DNA of 59,403 nt from Mnemiopsis leidyi (taxonomy: Eukaryota > Ctenophora > Tentaculata > Lobata > Bolinopsidae). The stretch covers positions 184,693 through 244,095 of the forward strand of contig JH157278.1 of the NCBI GenBank assembly GCA_000226015.1, given 5' to 3'. Within the stretch, counting starts at the first letter, position 1. Every line of letters begins with the position of its first letter. The translations under genes and the position numbers were made by a program. Of this stretch, positions 24,499 through 37,790 are shown piece by piece. The notes under the pieces were generated by a model. It was given only the letters and a program-made list of their open reading frames with translations, was not told the DNA's origin and ran no database searches.

Positions 24499-24762
24499 TA
24501 TACACAGATCACGTGACAGGTATACATAGATCACGTGACAGGTATACATAGATCACGTGACAGATATACACAGATCACGTGACAGGTATACGTAGATCAC
24601 GTGACAACTATACGTAGATCACGTGACAGCTATACGTAGATCACGTGACAGCTATACATAGATCACGTGACAGCTATACGTAGATCACGTGACAGCTATA
24701 AGTAGATCACGTGACAACTATAAGTAGATCACGTGACAACTATACTGGGTCACGTGACAGGG
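24499..24762. repeat. 22-bp minisatellite, 12 units, each with a TCACGTGA E-box
   Basis: Twelve contiguous 22-bp units with no indels (264 bp). The consensus is TATACRTAGATCACGTGACA plus two variable bases. All twelve keep the palindromic octamer TCACGTGA (the last unit reads GGTCACGTGAC), whereas the flanking TATACRTA and the last two bases vary (GG, AC, GC). TCACGTGA is a preferred site of MiT/TFE- and USF-type bHLH-zip factors. The array sits about 7.7 kb upstream of the AT-hook start codon. A further CACGTG occurs just before it at about 24477. Confidence 0.9.
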
Positions 24763-27700
24763 GATTGAATTTACAGAGAACCACTGGCGGAGAAGATGAA
24801 CAGGGCTGTAACGTGTACACGTTCATAATTCAGGAGCAGCCACAGAAGCCTCACGATAGGTTATTGACGTGTACGATCTTGATGCGATGTACTTAAAGAA
24901 ATCGCAATAATTTCAAGATAAAAGAAAACTTATTAAAATGTTTGAGGCAAGAATAATCGTGTTAAAAGTAATTCAATACAATCAACGCCGGGTAACTCCA
25001 ATCGCCTTTAAACTTCAAGACTGGGCCAAACACAATTTCCTCAGAAAAAGCACGACATGTTATCAAAAACTTAGTATTTTTCTCAGACCACAGCGAAAAC
25101 AATAACAACATTTGTCATCAATGCCAGTCTTTATTATCTGTTAGGAGCTCTTAAAACATCTAATTGTCTTACCTGTGATCAAACTATCTAGCCCAAACTT
25201 ACCTAAATAAAAAATGAAAATCTTGAAATCATAATGAGACGAAACTCAAATATTCACATCAACCGTTGTCGCCACCCTACAGCCCAAAAACGGTAAAAAT
25301 TCTGTGCTTCAATCCGACAACAAGGAAGCAATGACGCTAGAATAAAATGGATAGGTTAAAATCGTAAACGGCTGACATCAAATTTTAATATACTTAAAAC
25401 TTTACGCGGCCAGTTTAAGGGATTTGGGCAGATTCCAGCAAGGCAGCAGCAAAAAGAAGCCAAGTATGAGGCGGCAAGACATTCTCATTGGGCCAGGAGA
25501 AAAAGTTTCTAGGTTGTTATGTGGGGGGACGATTAGCTGCCCACTAACTCTCATATAATCCAACACAAAACACTTCACATCACAACAAAAAGTGGGGATG
25601 GATGACCACTGGTGGGCTATATAGAGGACACAGTAAAATAGGAATAGACAATGGGGGCTATAGGATATGGGCGGAGAGACTCCGAATAAATCACGGTAAT
25701 CTTTTACTAATTGCAGAGGGGTGGCTGCCTGTATCTATATGTTAAACGTCCTTACCCCTATTAAATCGATTTTTAAATTGGACAAATCAGGGAAACAAAG
25801 GGGAGATGAACAAAGACAATCCAGCTGAGGTCAGTGTAAAGGGTTTATCCTTAAAGAGGAGACATCGCGCGGTCACGTGACTTATTTCCCTGCTTGGGAG
25901 GACTAATGAATAGCTCTTCTGGCACCCTGTCCTTAAAATTGTCAAGGTCGCATCTCAGTTTACTTGTTTTAGCAAGAGAAAGCGTTCGTCCTTACATTAG
26001 CACAAAGAATAGCTGATCTGAATTTTGATGACAAAAATTATCCTGGAAGATTGACAAAAGAAGTTCACGTTCAGCTACAAATGGAGGGAATCAGAGTGGG
26101 GGTTGGGGCCGCCAAAAATCTCAACGCAGGAGAGGAGGGAATTACGCAAACCTTGTTTTATTTTATTTTGCAACCCTTAGGCAGCCCTAGCTCCTTTAAT
26201 TACCGCCTCTTATTATACACAAATTTCATTTCGACCTCCCGTATATTGACTATTGAGGCTGTCCATTTTAGCAGACAAATAATTTGACTATTTCACGATC
26301 ATGACCCGCTAGAATTTGAGCAGCAGCGCATAAAGGAAAAGAAAAGGAGTTCACATTCTGAGAGGAGAAAGAGAGAGAGAGGAATTTTCTTTTTTGATCA
26401 TTGTGACGACAAAACTATTCACTGACTTAAGAGGCGCGTTGCTGTTATGCCAGAATCAGAATATTGAATTTAGAGAGCACTGAAAAATCAACATATTTCG
26501 AAATTCATTCGATTTACCATCTCTTAGGTTTTAAATGGATAAAGGGACACAAAATAACATTGCTATTATTAAGTTACTAATAACACAAAGATATAACACA
26601 ATTCTGAGAAATTACATTTCTACGCAAGATCTCACGACGATCCAACTTTAAAGTAAATAGATTAAATTTTTAACCACTACAAATTTTTTAGGCGCACGAA
26701 GAAAACACAAAAACTAGATATTTGATCCAAAGCTTAACTCACCATCATTGCTGAGGCTGCCTTGGTCTGAAATGTGACACTTCGTTAAAATCAGCAGTAA
26801 CGCCAGAGAAGTAAAATTTAGCTGCAATGCCAATTGTTGCGATCTAGAAAATTCTGAAGCATTTAAAACTAGCATTCCAGTCTATAAGTTCCGGCATAGG
26901 TGCTGACTCGACATACTGTTACCTTTAAAACTTGTCTATTGCGTTATAGAAGATAGTAAGAAAGATACTTATTCCAACACAACAACGTCAAGTACTTGAT
27001 AGAACGGGACACGTGTCACGAAGTGAGGCAGATGTAAATATCACTCTGTGACAGCTTCAAACACCATAATTTATCAAATTTAATGCGCTCTACACAATAG
27101 TAGTTTACCTCGGATCGCATTACATTATACTTTTAATTTTTAGGTGATTTAAAATAATTGTATTATATCTGTTAGCCGGAGACTGACTGCCGGAATCATA
27201 AGAATGTTGAAGGTTTATTTAAATATACCGTGTTCGCAGCAGTGTAAAAAGTGTCAGCCGGTTGCAATTTTAAAAATTTTGAAAATTGAGATGTCATTAA
27301 TTTTCTCACGGCCGTGTGGTACAAAGAAAGTCTCATCTTTGTAACCGTTTCCACATATGGCATAATCGTAGGGTAAATTGATGCATTAAGATCAAATATA
27401 ATATCACGAATCGCATATCTAAAAAATTGTTGGTAAAGCATACACAAGCATGTTTTAACAGATGTACACCTAAAATTTGAATATTGAAATACAAACGTAC
27501 ACATTACAAAATGAATGAGTCGTTTTACTTTTGCATAATGTACATAACTCCAATTTATGCGTTGCTGCTAGTATTATATGCCTTAACGGTAGAAACGCAT
27601 CATTTATTATTTCAATAAAATATTCCTAACATGTACAATATTATTCCTGAGTTGAACACCAGAAAGGAAACGTTTGGCTTATGACAAAGAACATTAATTA

Positions 27701-28219
27701 GACTGTACCAGCAATGTACAGTAATATTTAGATGATAATACAAGGTGTAGCTGTATCAGCGTATCATACTCCAATAATCAAACAAATACACACGCACACA
27801 CCCATACACACGTGCCGGCTGAACAAGGTACTGATAACTATCAGAGCTACATCGGTTAAACAAGGTCCTACACAACCACGGTGCTATGAAATATATTAGG
27901 TTGATTTAAGGACATAAGCCCAAAATACAATACTATTATAAACTTTATATCCTGATCAGTTATCCCATAAATGGAATAATTCCTCCTTAACTACCATCTA
28001 AAATACCCCTAGTTTCAACTTGGGCAGGTAAATTCTTTTTTAAAATCCTCCCAAAAAGTCGAGTTTCCCTGACAGGAGGGACCGTCACACGACCACATTT
28101 AAACTTCCGGCTAAGGGAGCCGTGCTATTGGTGGAGGTGACAGTTACAGTACAGCAGCTATCTAGAGTAACGGCCTGGGTAGAACTTGTAGCTGAACTTG
28201 TAACAATGACATTGTTTAG
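24763..28219. other. Noncoding; mixed low-complexity
   Basis: No supported exon. It includes a TCACGTGA site at 25873-25880, a GA-rich run near 26360-26385 and a CA-rich microsatellite near 27785-27815. Short open frames show no domain. Confidence 0.45.
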
Positions 28220-28300
28220 GTGGTTACTGTGGTTACTGTTCTTACTCTGGTTACTGTTGTTACTGTGGTTACTGTTGCTACTCTGGTTACTGTTGCTACA
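28220..28300 (+). repeat. Imperfect TGGTTACTGT/TGTTACTCT microsatellite
   Basis: A tandem array of about 80 bp with alternating 9-12-bp units (GGTTACTGT, TGTTACTGT, TGCTACTCT). All three + frames and the minus frames are open here only because the repeat lacks stops, giving Trp-Leu, Val-Thr or Asn-Ser low-complexity products. It is not a gene. Confidence 0.8.
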
Positions 28301-31300
28301 GGGGATACGAGATATGTTATATCTGGTAAGGATTACGTTATTGTTACTGCACCACAGACTAGTACTGTAATCTACAGGCACTACAAAGTACAATACAGCT
28401 GTTGTAACTTTAAAATCGAAACGGTATTTTTAGGGCCTCAGTAAGCGAAAACAGTTGATATCTCTTCCGGCGATCAGGGTGACATTACAATGAGTATTCG
28501 AACTTTACCAAAAACTTCCGGTTCCGATTTGTTTAAATAAATCTAATATAATTTTTAACGGGCGTTTTTCCATTAGAAGAAGAAAAAATGTCAAAACTTT
28601 GACGCCACAATAATATCATGATTTGAAAATGTGAAATTTTCTCTAGCAATAAAATAGACGGCCGAAAAATTTCTACATATAGCACACAGCCACTAATTAA
28701 ATGATTTGGTGTTGAAAATTATATCAGACGAGTAACTTCCTCACTTCAGTTAAAACGATTTCCTATCTGAATCCCACGTAAATTTTTGTAGTCTTAACAC
28801 TCCTAATTATCGATGATATCTGTTACACTCAAAACTTTCTAATCGCCAGGATCTCTATTTAATATTAAGTACGGTTACAAAAATTTATTGCGCATAAGCA
28901 GCGAGTTAAGACAATGACTCAAATTGTATTATGCAATTTACTATCTGGTATACAACTTTCTGACGACGATGATAATTTTTTATGTGGGCGGACTTATTTA
29001 AACGTTCCTTTTGTTACAAATTACAATTTCAGCTTAACAATGTCATGAATGTAATGAAAGTGAAATTTTCTTAAAACTGGTTAGTTGCTTTCATCATTAT
29101 TTTATTCTGCTCTTTTCACGAATTTTTCCTGGTAAAAAAGATCTTTGAAGGAGAAATGATCAAATGTCTTTGTGGTCGAGTAATAGTTCCGTGATCACGT
29201 CATTCACTAAAAATGGATAGCCATTAGCTCAGGTAAGCCGCACTGCCAGTACCTATTCAAGTATTAGACAGATCAGTATCGTTCATAATCCCCGGGATTT
29301 ATTCTGTGAAGTATTTTGGCATAGGTCCAAAACAGGGAAATATCTAATGCTGGTAAAACAATGGCAATACTTATTTTCGCGTAATGACATAATATCATTA
29401 GATACGTAAGATCGGAAATTGATATCTCAATGTCCTCACGTCATATGCGCGTCTGATAGTGTAAGTTTTATTATGCAGGCGGGATCAAAGAGATGTATCA
29501 AACTGGGCGTATCAAAGATTGATCATATCAAGTTAATCGAGGGCTGCGTATCATGCTACCGACAGTAATTGTGGAGGGAATGCAATTTTGATTGAAAGCA
29601 TTCCAACCCTTCAAAATTTCACAACTTTTTAGACAGTTTAGATGATCAGTTTAAAAGATTTTCTATAGTGACGTCAAGTGACGTTATTGATTAATGCCAC
29701 GCAGCGAAGCTGATTTCATAGATGTATCGATATCAAGCTATCAAAACAATATTATAACTATCGAATTTATGTTTAAAAGCTATTACATCGGTTACTTAGT
29801 TACTACTGAAAGTTTTTAAAATTCAACTAAAGTGTAAAATGGCAAACCATCTAATCTAATAGAAAACTCGAGAAATTACTCTGCCTACTAAGCTTTAACA
29901 TAAATGCCTCATACGAATTTTGAGATTAAAAATGAAACATTTAGCTGTACATACAGCGGAAGAAAGTGACATTTAAGATGTCACGTGATCAACTGTCAAC
30001 CTTACAGAGTACATCTTCGACAGATAAATCGGAAACGGTAAATCTTAATGAAGCAGAAAAATCTCATATTTTTCGTGATTAATCCTTCACTTTAAATCCT
30101 AAAATTTTTAAGTTTTTCCAATGAAACACATAACTATGTTACCCAATGCGTACAAAAAGTGAAATCCCACACAGCAAAGCTCCGAATCGTGAGAACAAAA
30201 CAGCACAACAACTGCCTTATATTTTACAATGACTAAGATATAGACGACAAGTTGTTCTGTTGTTAGAGTTTACGAACTTTATTAATTTTCAATGTTGAGC
30301 ACAATACACGCGAGTGGAACTTGTTATTTTGTTGAATTATTCCACACAGGTCGCACACAAGATGAAAAAAAATCAATTTAGCTGTGCATGGCTATTTTTC
30401 ATGATAAAAAATAGTATTGATTTTTGAGGTGTGCATCACGATAAATGATGATTTTATCGGTATCACAAAAGAAATGCAAATTTTCTGAAACCTAACTTTG
30501 AGATGAATAAGTTGAATTAAAAGAAAAATCTTTGAAGTGAACTCTAATGTTTAGCCTTATATAGAATATCTGCTTAGAAAGAAGCAGCAGTTTGAGTTTC
30601 TAAGTTCGGTTCTCGACTCTAGGTCTCCTTCGACTTTGTCTCAACAAGATAATAAGTATTTCCGGGAAAGAAGCTACCAATAAAATCAGTGCAAATTAAC
30701 AACCCTTTCAGCTATTCAGTGAAAATTACCTAATAATTCAATATATTAAGTTTATATTTTATTGAGTTAGGTTTATATCCTATTATTTATTTTTATTGAA
30801 ATAAATTTCGATTGACCGCCTCATAAGACCAACAAACAGTGAGGCGAGCTTATAGAGCAATCAGAAGCTCGATTACAAAATGTAAACTGTAAAGATAAGA
30901 TCACATAAAGTAACGACAAGGATACACAGAACATATTGTACAAGATGTGATTGAGAAGTGTCTATAATCCAAATACAGTAGATAAAACCCTAAGGGTTGC
31001 AAAGTAAGGGTTGCTAGGGGTTGCTAGGTGACAACTAGAATTAAAGTTTCCAGATATGGAGCGTGTGTGAGGAAAAGGTGCTTACTATGTTTCGTTCCGA
31101 AAGAATGGCTTACAATGCTACTGGAAGTTGTGATAGTGAGACACAGACGTTGAAGTCACGTGTTGGTGGTGTGTTGTGTTCCAAAGACCTGCGTTACCTG
31201 AATTAGTCAGGTCATGGTACTGGTTACTGTTTTCAGCCAGACAAAAATTTAGAGTTTTGTTTTCACACCTGTTTTTTTAAATACAATTAATGCCATCCCA

Positions 31301-31409
31301 ATATCTTCTCTGTCGTACAATGCAGTCCAAACGGAAAGAGATAGAGTCATGAAAATTTCAGGTATCGTAGATTTCATCGGGCTTAGGCTATGTGAAAATT
31401 TGATCCGAA
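28301..31409. other. Noncoding, AT-rich
   Basis: About 3.1 kb with no supported gene. It includes one TCACGTGA at 29981-29988 and a short GGGTTGC-type direct repeat near 31000-31027. Nothing else definite. Confidence 0.45.
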
Positions 31410-31830
31410 GGCCTTTAAGGCCCTAAAATGGAAATTTTCAACTATGAGTTATAAGAAAAGTTAGACCAGTACCAGACGTAAACTCTGACGAGGAATCCTA
31501 ATTTAATAGTTTGGAGCAGAAAAATGATCACGTGACCCCTTATAAGGCCCCAAAATGGAAATTTTCAATTTGGAGCTAGGAAAAAGTTAGACCAGTATTT
31601 TACGTAAAATTTGACGAGAATTCGAATTTGATAGTTTCGAATCCAAAAAATGATCACGTGACCCCTTAAGTGACCCCTTATAAGGCCCAAAATGAAAATT
31701 TTCAACTTGGAGCTAGGAACAAAAGTTAGACCAGTATTTTGACGTAAAGTTTGACGAGGAATCCGAATTTTATAGTTTCCAATCCGAAAAATCATCACAC
31801 CTATAGCCAAAAAATAAAAATTTTCAACGT
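31410..31830 (+). repeat. Tandem repeat of about 130 bp, 3 units plus a fragment
   Basis: Units begin near 31420, 31545 and 31683, with a decayed fourth start near 31803. Each runs from AAAATGGAAATTTTCAA through AAAAGTTAGACCAGTA and GACGAGGAATCC to a closing ATGATCACGTGACCCCTTA. The first two units end with an intact TCACGTGA E-box; the third has ATCATCACACC instead. A short minus-strand frame here is a repeat translation. Confidence 0.75.
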
Positions 31831-34800
31831 GAAATTACAAGGAATCTGAAAACCATGTGTCTTTTCTGGCTGGAGGCACGCTTTGCGTTTTGTTATTCAA
31901 ACAATCATAGGTCTATTCACAAGCCAAGCTGCCGATATTTGAAGAAAGGGCTGTTGTAATACGTCTCGTCCGGTGAAGGTAGCTAGGAAATTTCTACAAA
32001 TCAAATCTGTAAGCTATATCATCTATGTACTTAGTTAAATAAAAAAACGTGTGATCGAAGTTTTGAATATTTTTCGGAAGAGTAAATTCGCTCCTTGCAC
32101 TGACAATATCTGTGTATATACAGTCCTAATGACTGCACACTTTAATCTTTGTACGTGTTTACGAAATTTGATAATACAAAGAAAATCATCCTGGTATTTT
32201 CTTGCGTTCACGTGACCTTCTGTTTCTGTATTTATTTAATACGACCGTTTCGAGAGGAGAAAATACGTATGCGAAATAAATTCGTTTAGCACGTTTGATG
32301 CGAATTTAACAGCATTTAAACTAGAATATCGACCAGATAACAAATCACACATTATACGCTGACTACTAAGTGATATTTCAGCAGACAATGACACACGATA
32401 CAACATTTTGACGGACTAGATCGGAGATAGGTGTCCATGTGGGGTGGTATCTGTTTGTAGTTAGAGAGAACGTTTAGACGCTGCCCCGGACAGGGCTACC
32501 ATGTGTCACTACATCAAATTGAGGTAGATCCACCCTGGTACAACGTGCAGAATATTCCTTAATTCCAGAACCTAGTAATCTTAAATCTTCATAGCCACCA
32601 GATGGCTTATAGATTTGTCTATAACGCAAGGTGAGGGTTGATGTAAGGCAATATTTGTGGTTTCAGCAAGGTTTCAAGATACCAATAATGGTAAATAGTC
32701 CAGCTAAATGGTGAAAACATTATTGTTACTCACAGCTCAGACATATAGCTATCGTCTTAAAGTTCAACAGTCTGATGAGGAAGAGATTAACTACTTTTAA
32801 TTGCAAGGGTAGAAGAGGACACAAGGTTAGAAAAGGAAAAGGCGACAATTTCAATAAAAACAACACAAAAGTTTAAAGTGGCTCAATAGAGTTATGAAGA
32901 CATTTAAACTGATATTTAGGTTTGTTAAACTACAGCTAATCAATAATAATTAAGTTATAAACACAAGACCTCCAAAACAAAGGCAACATTGTTTAATGTC
33001 TCGGTTAATAATACTTGATGCCATGATGAATCTGTTATAGACAAAAGTCTGCTATTACACTTGAGCTTTAGTTTAATTGTTGATTTCTTAGTGAATGTAC
33101 GGGTGTTGGTTTATGAAAGCATTATACTTCGCATAACGTTGCATTTGATGTACCTTTATTTTGATTTCTTATGTATATAAGTAGGCATACATTTCAGTGT
33201 ACATTAACAGTGACACGGAATTAAAGAAGGTCAATATACAATGCTAAAATAATAAAAGTTAATATAATTTGAAAATACAATAGAGATGGGCAGTTATTAT
33301 TCTTTCGATGCAAGGCAAAATTAGTTTTTATTATGCCATAATTAAACCATCCAACCTCATCGACAAATTAATCGACTTCACACTTTCTTGCAGCAATTTT
33401 TGTGTAGCTTTATCTTTTATTACATCCTCACAGTTATTGCGGCTAAATAAAAGCAAAAATCAGGCTTTGTAAATCAGGAGTATGTATATATATAGGACGT
33501 ATTATCTTTTAATACATTCCAGTAAAATTTGCTAATTGTACATTTCTGTATAACAACGATTTAACTATTGAATAAAACCGTGTACAATGTGACGTCACTT
33601 ATACACTCACTTATGATGACACTCAGGTAACTTACAGTGATGACGACACACAAGGTAGGAAGAGTATACTTAACGATTTTCAGATAATTACGTCATGGCA
33701 ACGTGCCCGATTAACCAGTAGACAAGAGTTGCTAAGCAACTGTTCAGTGTGGCTTTGTCACACGTGACGCTTTGGTACACTACAAATTAGGGTGTGGATC
33801 TCTCCGAGACTTACAAAGAGCTAAAGAGAGAGTCTCTATGAAAAATTTTACTCGTTTATTGCATGTCAAGCTCAACGTCTCATGACATCATCGCCTTACA
33901 TTTTTACTGCGTGTTTGTTCTTCTTAGGAACTTTGGAAATTTGCACTTATTGTTAAGGCATCTAAAACTTTAACCAACCATTTTTCGCGGTAACATGAAT
34001 ATTGGATAACACAGTGTAGTGGCTTGTTAAAAATAACGTAGATTAGGTTGTCTGGCTAGTGGTTATGTTATTTTCGGACCATAAAATTTTTAAAGGGCGG
34101 CGAAAAACAACCGAGAAGGGGAGATTAAGAATTAACATTGCAGTAAATGAAATAGCACTTGGTGACTTATGGCGAATTCAAAATAATGTATCGTTGATTG
34201 CGACGTTGGTTGTTGTCTATTTACGAACAAAGAAAAATAATAAGCAATATCTAAATTTTTAGTTGGCTTTACTATCTAAACTAAGTTCTTAAGAAATCGC
34301 AAAATGCAAATCATTTTATCGAGCTGCGTGACGACGCAGGTATCGTGATTGAAAAATGAGAGATTGAATTCTAGAAAATATTGCATGATACACCCACATC
34401 GACAGACGTAATGAAATTGTCAAATATTCTTTCTACGCGCTAGCTGCCTATCATAACTCAACCAATCTTACGTTAAACGCAAGAAGAATACAAAATTATA
34501 AAAGAAGGTGAAGTTTAGGCAATGATTTTGTATTATGGACTTGGTAGGCCGGGGTGTTTGTTATCACGAAATTCTAAACACCGCCATCATTTTAAATGAA
34601 AAGGCCGAAAGAAAAACAGTTTTATGAATCGATAAATCTGCATATTTTATGATAGAAATATTCGCTTTATCTGATTAGATAATTTATTCTTTGGTGTTAT
34701 TTTTCCCAGCAAGACAAGAATTCATGATAAAGTTGCCGGAAAGTCAGAAATGATGCCTTTTTGAATAATATGTCACCAATCAACACAAACACTTTCCCAA

Positions 34801-35499
34801 GGAAATATATCAAGGCCATAATTTTTTCAATTACACCCGCCCTGATTTTGCGTGATAGACGATTGTATTTTTAAGAGTTTTCATGACGTCACCCTTACTG
34901 CTAAACATTTTCCGAAATTTGATAATAATATGTCGTGAATTAACAAGAGCTTAACGGCTACCGATGCTGTCGAACAAGACAGAATTAGAGTCAAAATACC
35001 AGCTGCACTGAGGCGTGAAACAGCATATTCGCGCATGTAAAGCTTTTTCCCTTCTGACACACTTACTTGACATATAAATTGCCTGAGATTTGAGGAAATT
35101 TTTAGCCCTGGGCATTTTTCATTAAAGTTCAAATTAAAAATTTGAGAGGATTTCAGTCTTTTGGATTCACTTCCGAGAACCAATTTTAAGTTTGAATTCT
35201 TAGAGTTGAACAGTGTCTATTATATGCATATTTACGAACGTATACATCCGTAATAGAAAACGAAGTAGGTATGGCATTAATACGGTGTCAATGAAAAAAT
35301 CTTACATGCTAGTTAAGCTTTGTTCTAAAACGGCTAGAAATAATAACCATCTGATTTCTGGGCCCAAAATCGTCTAATCCATATTTAGTATGAAATATTT
35401 GAATGACTAACTCATGGTTAGCAACTTTAAATTTATGACAACTTGCACTGCCGAGACAATCCGCAGTGCAAATTTTGGTTACCACAGTAACAAATTTTT
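31831..35499. other. Noncoding, AT-rich
   Basis: About 3.7 kb without a supported gene. It includes one TCACGTGA at 32218-32225. The open frame near 34059-34262 has no domain and no splice support. Confidence 0.45.
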
Positions 35500-36343
35500 T
35501 CTCGTATCTTGCCATATGGGCCCAAAGGGCCCAAACTGCAAGATTGTTTTGATACGTTTTGTGCACGTCCACAAAAAGTACAAAACAAGGGTTGGCGATC
35601 GACAGCGAAAATCGGGATATGTTGGAATATTACCTCAAAAAGCGTGCGTACGTCCATACGTCCGCTCCTTTATCAAACTTATCATGTAGACGAATGCGAT
35701 TATAAGTTTTAACTGTCTCAAGTCGCAAAATTTATTTCACATCATGAAATGTATAAATAATTGCCTCGCAGCACCTACAACAAGATGTACGATCAAACAA
35801 GAAAAAGTAAAAACTATCTTTTAAAATCAAAATTTATTGACTAATTTGTCGAATGACAGATTGAGAAATGAATGTAACACGATTTTAGTCTTAGCTCTTT
35901 TTAACGACTAATTCACAAAACGCCATTAGCATAAACACAACGTAGTATGAATAAATAATGAAGGTAGCCCTTACATTTACAATACAATAATGACGAAGTC
36001 ATGCAGAGTTAAGATATTTGAATAAACGATGAGGAAAACGGGCAATACAATGTGTTCAAACAATGTGTTCAAACTTTGCAATGCGTTCAAACTTTGCGAG
36101 CGTGCAGCGTGGACTTTTTCAATCATGCATCGAACGGCTGCATAAATTCGCGTATCTGTATTTACACGTGCAAAACAATGAAAATTAACCGAAATTAAGT
36201 CTGACGCGCGATGCATAATTGAAAAAGTAAGAAGACGCATATTTTGATTCCTCATTCCGTAAAGTTTAATGACAAGAAGCGACGGCATGATATGGAAAAT
36301 TCAGCGGTCGCCTGACACAATGAAAGCGGCCGAAATTCTTGTT
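35500..36343. mobile_element. Interspersed element, family R1, copy A (about 840 bp)
   Basis: The element matches 55111-55952 along its whole length and 39596-40130 over its distal part. One end carries an interrupted palindrome (TTGCCATATGGGCCC, then GGGCCCAAACTGCAA). The other end is the conserved CAGCGGTCGCCTGACACAAT and AAAGCGGCCG with AATTCTTGTT. There is no coding capacity and no matching terminal inverted repeat between the two ends. Copy A has an extra internal duplication of GTGTTCAAACTTTGC-like sequence near 36050-36105. The class is unassigned: no TIR and no clear poly-A; a Helitron-like end was considered because of the terminal hairpin. Confidence 0.8.
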
Positions 36344-37029
36344 AATAAAAAAGAAAACAGATTTCAACTTCTGTAATTACCTCTCACACAAACCGATGTT
36401 TTTCTAAAGGAGTGGGAACAATTGAGACAGATCTTTCTTGCGACTGCGACCTAGGGTTACTCCCATTAGAATCAAATTTTAAAACTTTATCTAGGTATCA
36501 GAAAAGTTGGAAAATTAACTGTATTGTAATCATTACACATTCAAAAGTACAATAGAATTGCACAGGCTGAAAATCTTGTGTTTCTCAAATGTTTTTTTAC
36601 CAATTCTTTGCACTGAGGACATTTCTTTCTTCCCAATTTCATTTCTCTTGCACACTTTAGATAATCAATCTAAATGAAGTAAACCATGTCATTGATCATC
36701 TAGCAATATTAAACTCCTATTATGAATAAAGAAATGGTTATACAAGAATTTCAAACAATTTTATATCGTTATTCACTTTGATTAAATATTGACAAAAATA
36801 GCATTTATGCTGAAAAAACAGAGACTTTGTGGCTTAAATTGTTTTTATCATCTACATTCATTATTTTAATATAAAATGTGCCCAGGTCTAAAAAGCGTTA
36901 TTAATGATTATTTGGTTTTTGCTTATTCGCCAGTGATATGCAATAAAGCTCCATTCATGAAGCAGGGGTCCCAGATACAGGAACTATTCCACAAAGCCAT
37001 CCACTAGTAATTACACTTTTATTTTTTTG
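36344..37029. other. Noncoding, AT-rich
   Basis: No exon, repeat boundary or motif that I can support. Confidence 0.4.
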
Positions 37030-37790
37030 TAAAAAAATGCTGGTACTTTTCATGTGGCTGGCCTTAAAATGACTGACATCCAAAACCTGCAATGCAGGTT
37101 TAATTTTGCACTACCACATTTATCCATGCCAATTACTGAGCCAAGGCAAAGGATAGTCAATTTGCTGATCAAGTTGCTGATTGCAAAATTGCTGACGAAT
37201 ACCACATGTGAATCTTTCGATAATCATTACAAATCCACTTCCAATTACACTTAGCAATCAAAGCTTAATTCCTACTCCCTATTTAGATAACTGCTCACGA
37301 GAAAAGCCATTAGACCAGCTATCAACGATGTTTCATGTCTTCGATCCAGGCCGATATCTTTAAGTCTTAGAGCTCCGAAATTTCGTGTGATGGTATGCTT
37401 TGTAAAGGAGATGGTTGAAACAAAGTTAACACATTACTTTTAACGTCAGAGCAGTTAGGAGGTCAGAAAATAAGCGTTTTCTCCAGATTCTCCTTGAAAG
37501 ACTGTTAAAGAGAATTATATCATTCAAATAACTAGAAAAATACTGGCAAGTTTTAACTTCAAAAATATACGATTTACGAATTAAAATACATTAAAGAAAT
37601 ACTTGAGTTTATTCATAAACATACTTTTCTAAGTTTGAAAATGCTGATATTCTTTATGCGGGTGGCTTTTAAATAACTGACATCCAACCAAACTGTGACC
37701 ATGCAAGTTCAATGATGGTGGTCAAATCCTTCATATAACTGAGCCAAGGCCAAGGGTATTCATTTGGCAGATGGTGACCTGTGATTGATA
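37030..37790 (+). repeat. Diverged direct repeat pair, about 145 bp, 600 bp apart
   Basis: Copies at about 37035-37180 and 37640-37790 share AAAATGCTG, GTGGCT, ACTGACATCCAA, 'TGCA' with GTT, and ACTGAGCCAAGGC with a following CAATTTG/CATTTGG. This is an old duplication or two relics of one repeat; the sequence between has no gene. Confidence 0.5.

Noticed and set aside
24499-24762. CRISPR-like array because of regular units
   Set aside because: The repeats are contiguous 22-bp units with no unique spacers, in an animal genome; this is a minisatellite.
28085-28444. Overlapping Trp/Leu-rich, Val/Thr-rich and Asn/Ser-rich proteins
   Set aside because: All frames are open only because the microsatellite lacks stop codons.
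35309-36288. Several short open frames inside R1 copies
   Set aside because: They are not conserved between copies A, B and C, so the element has no coding capacity.
35500-36343. LTR or TIR element call for family R1
   Set aside because: The two ends are neither direct nor inverted repeats of each other, so neither class is supported.
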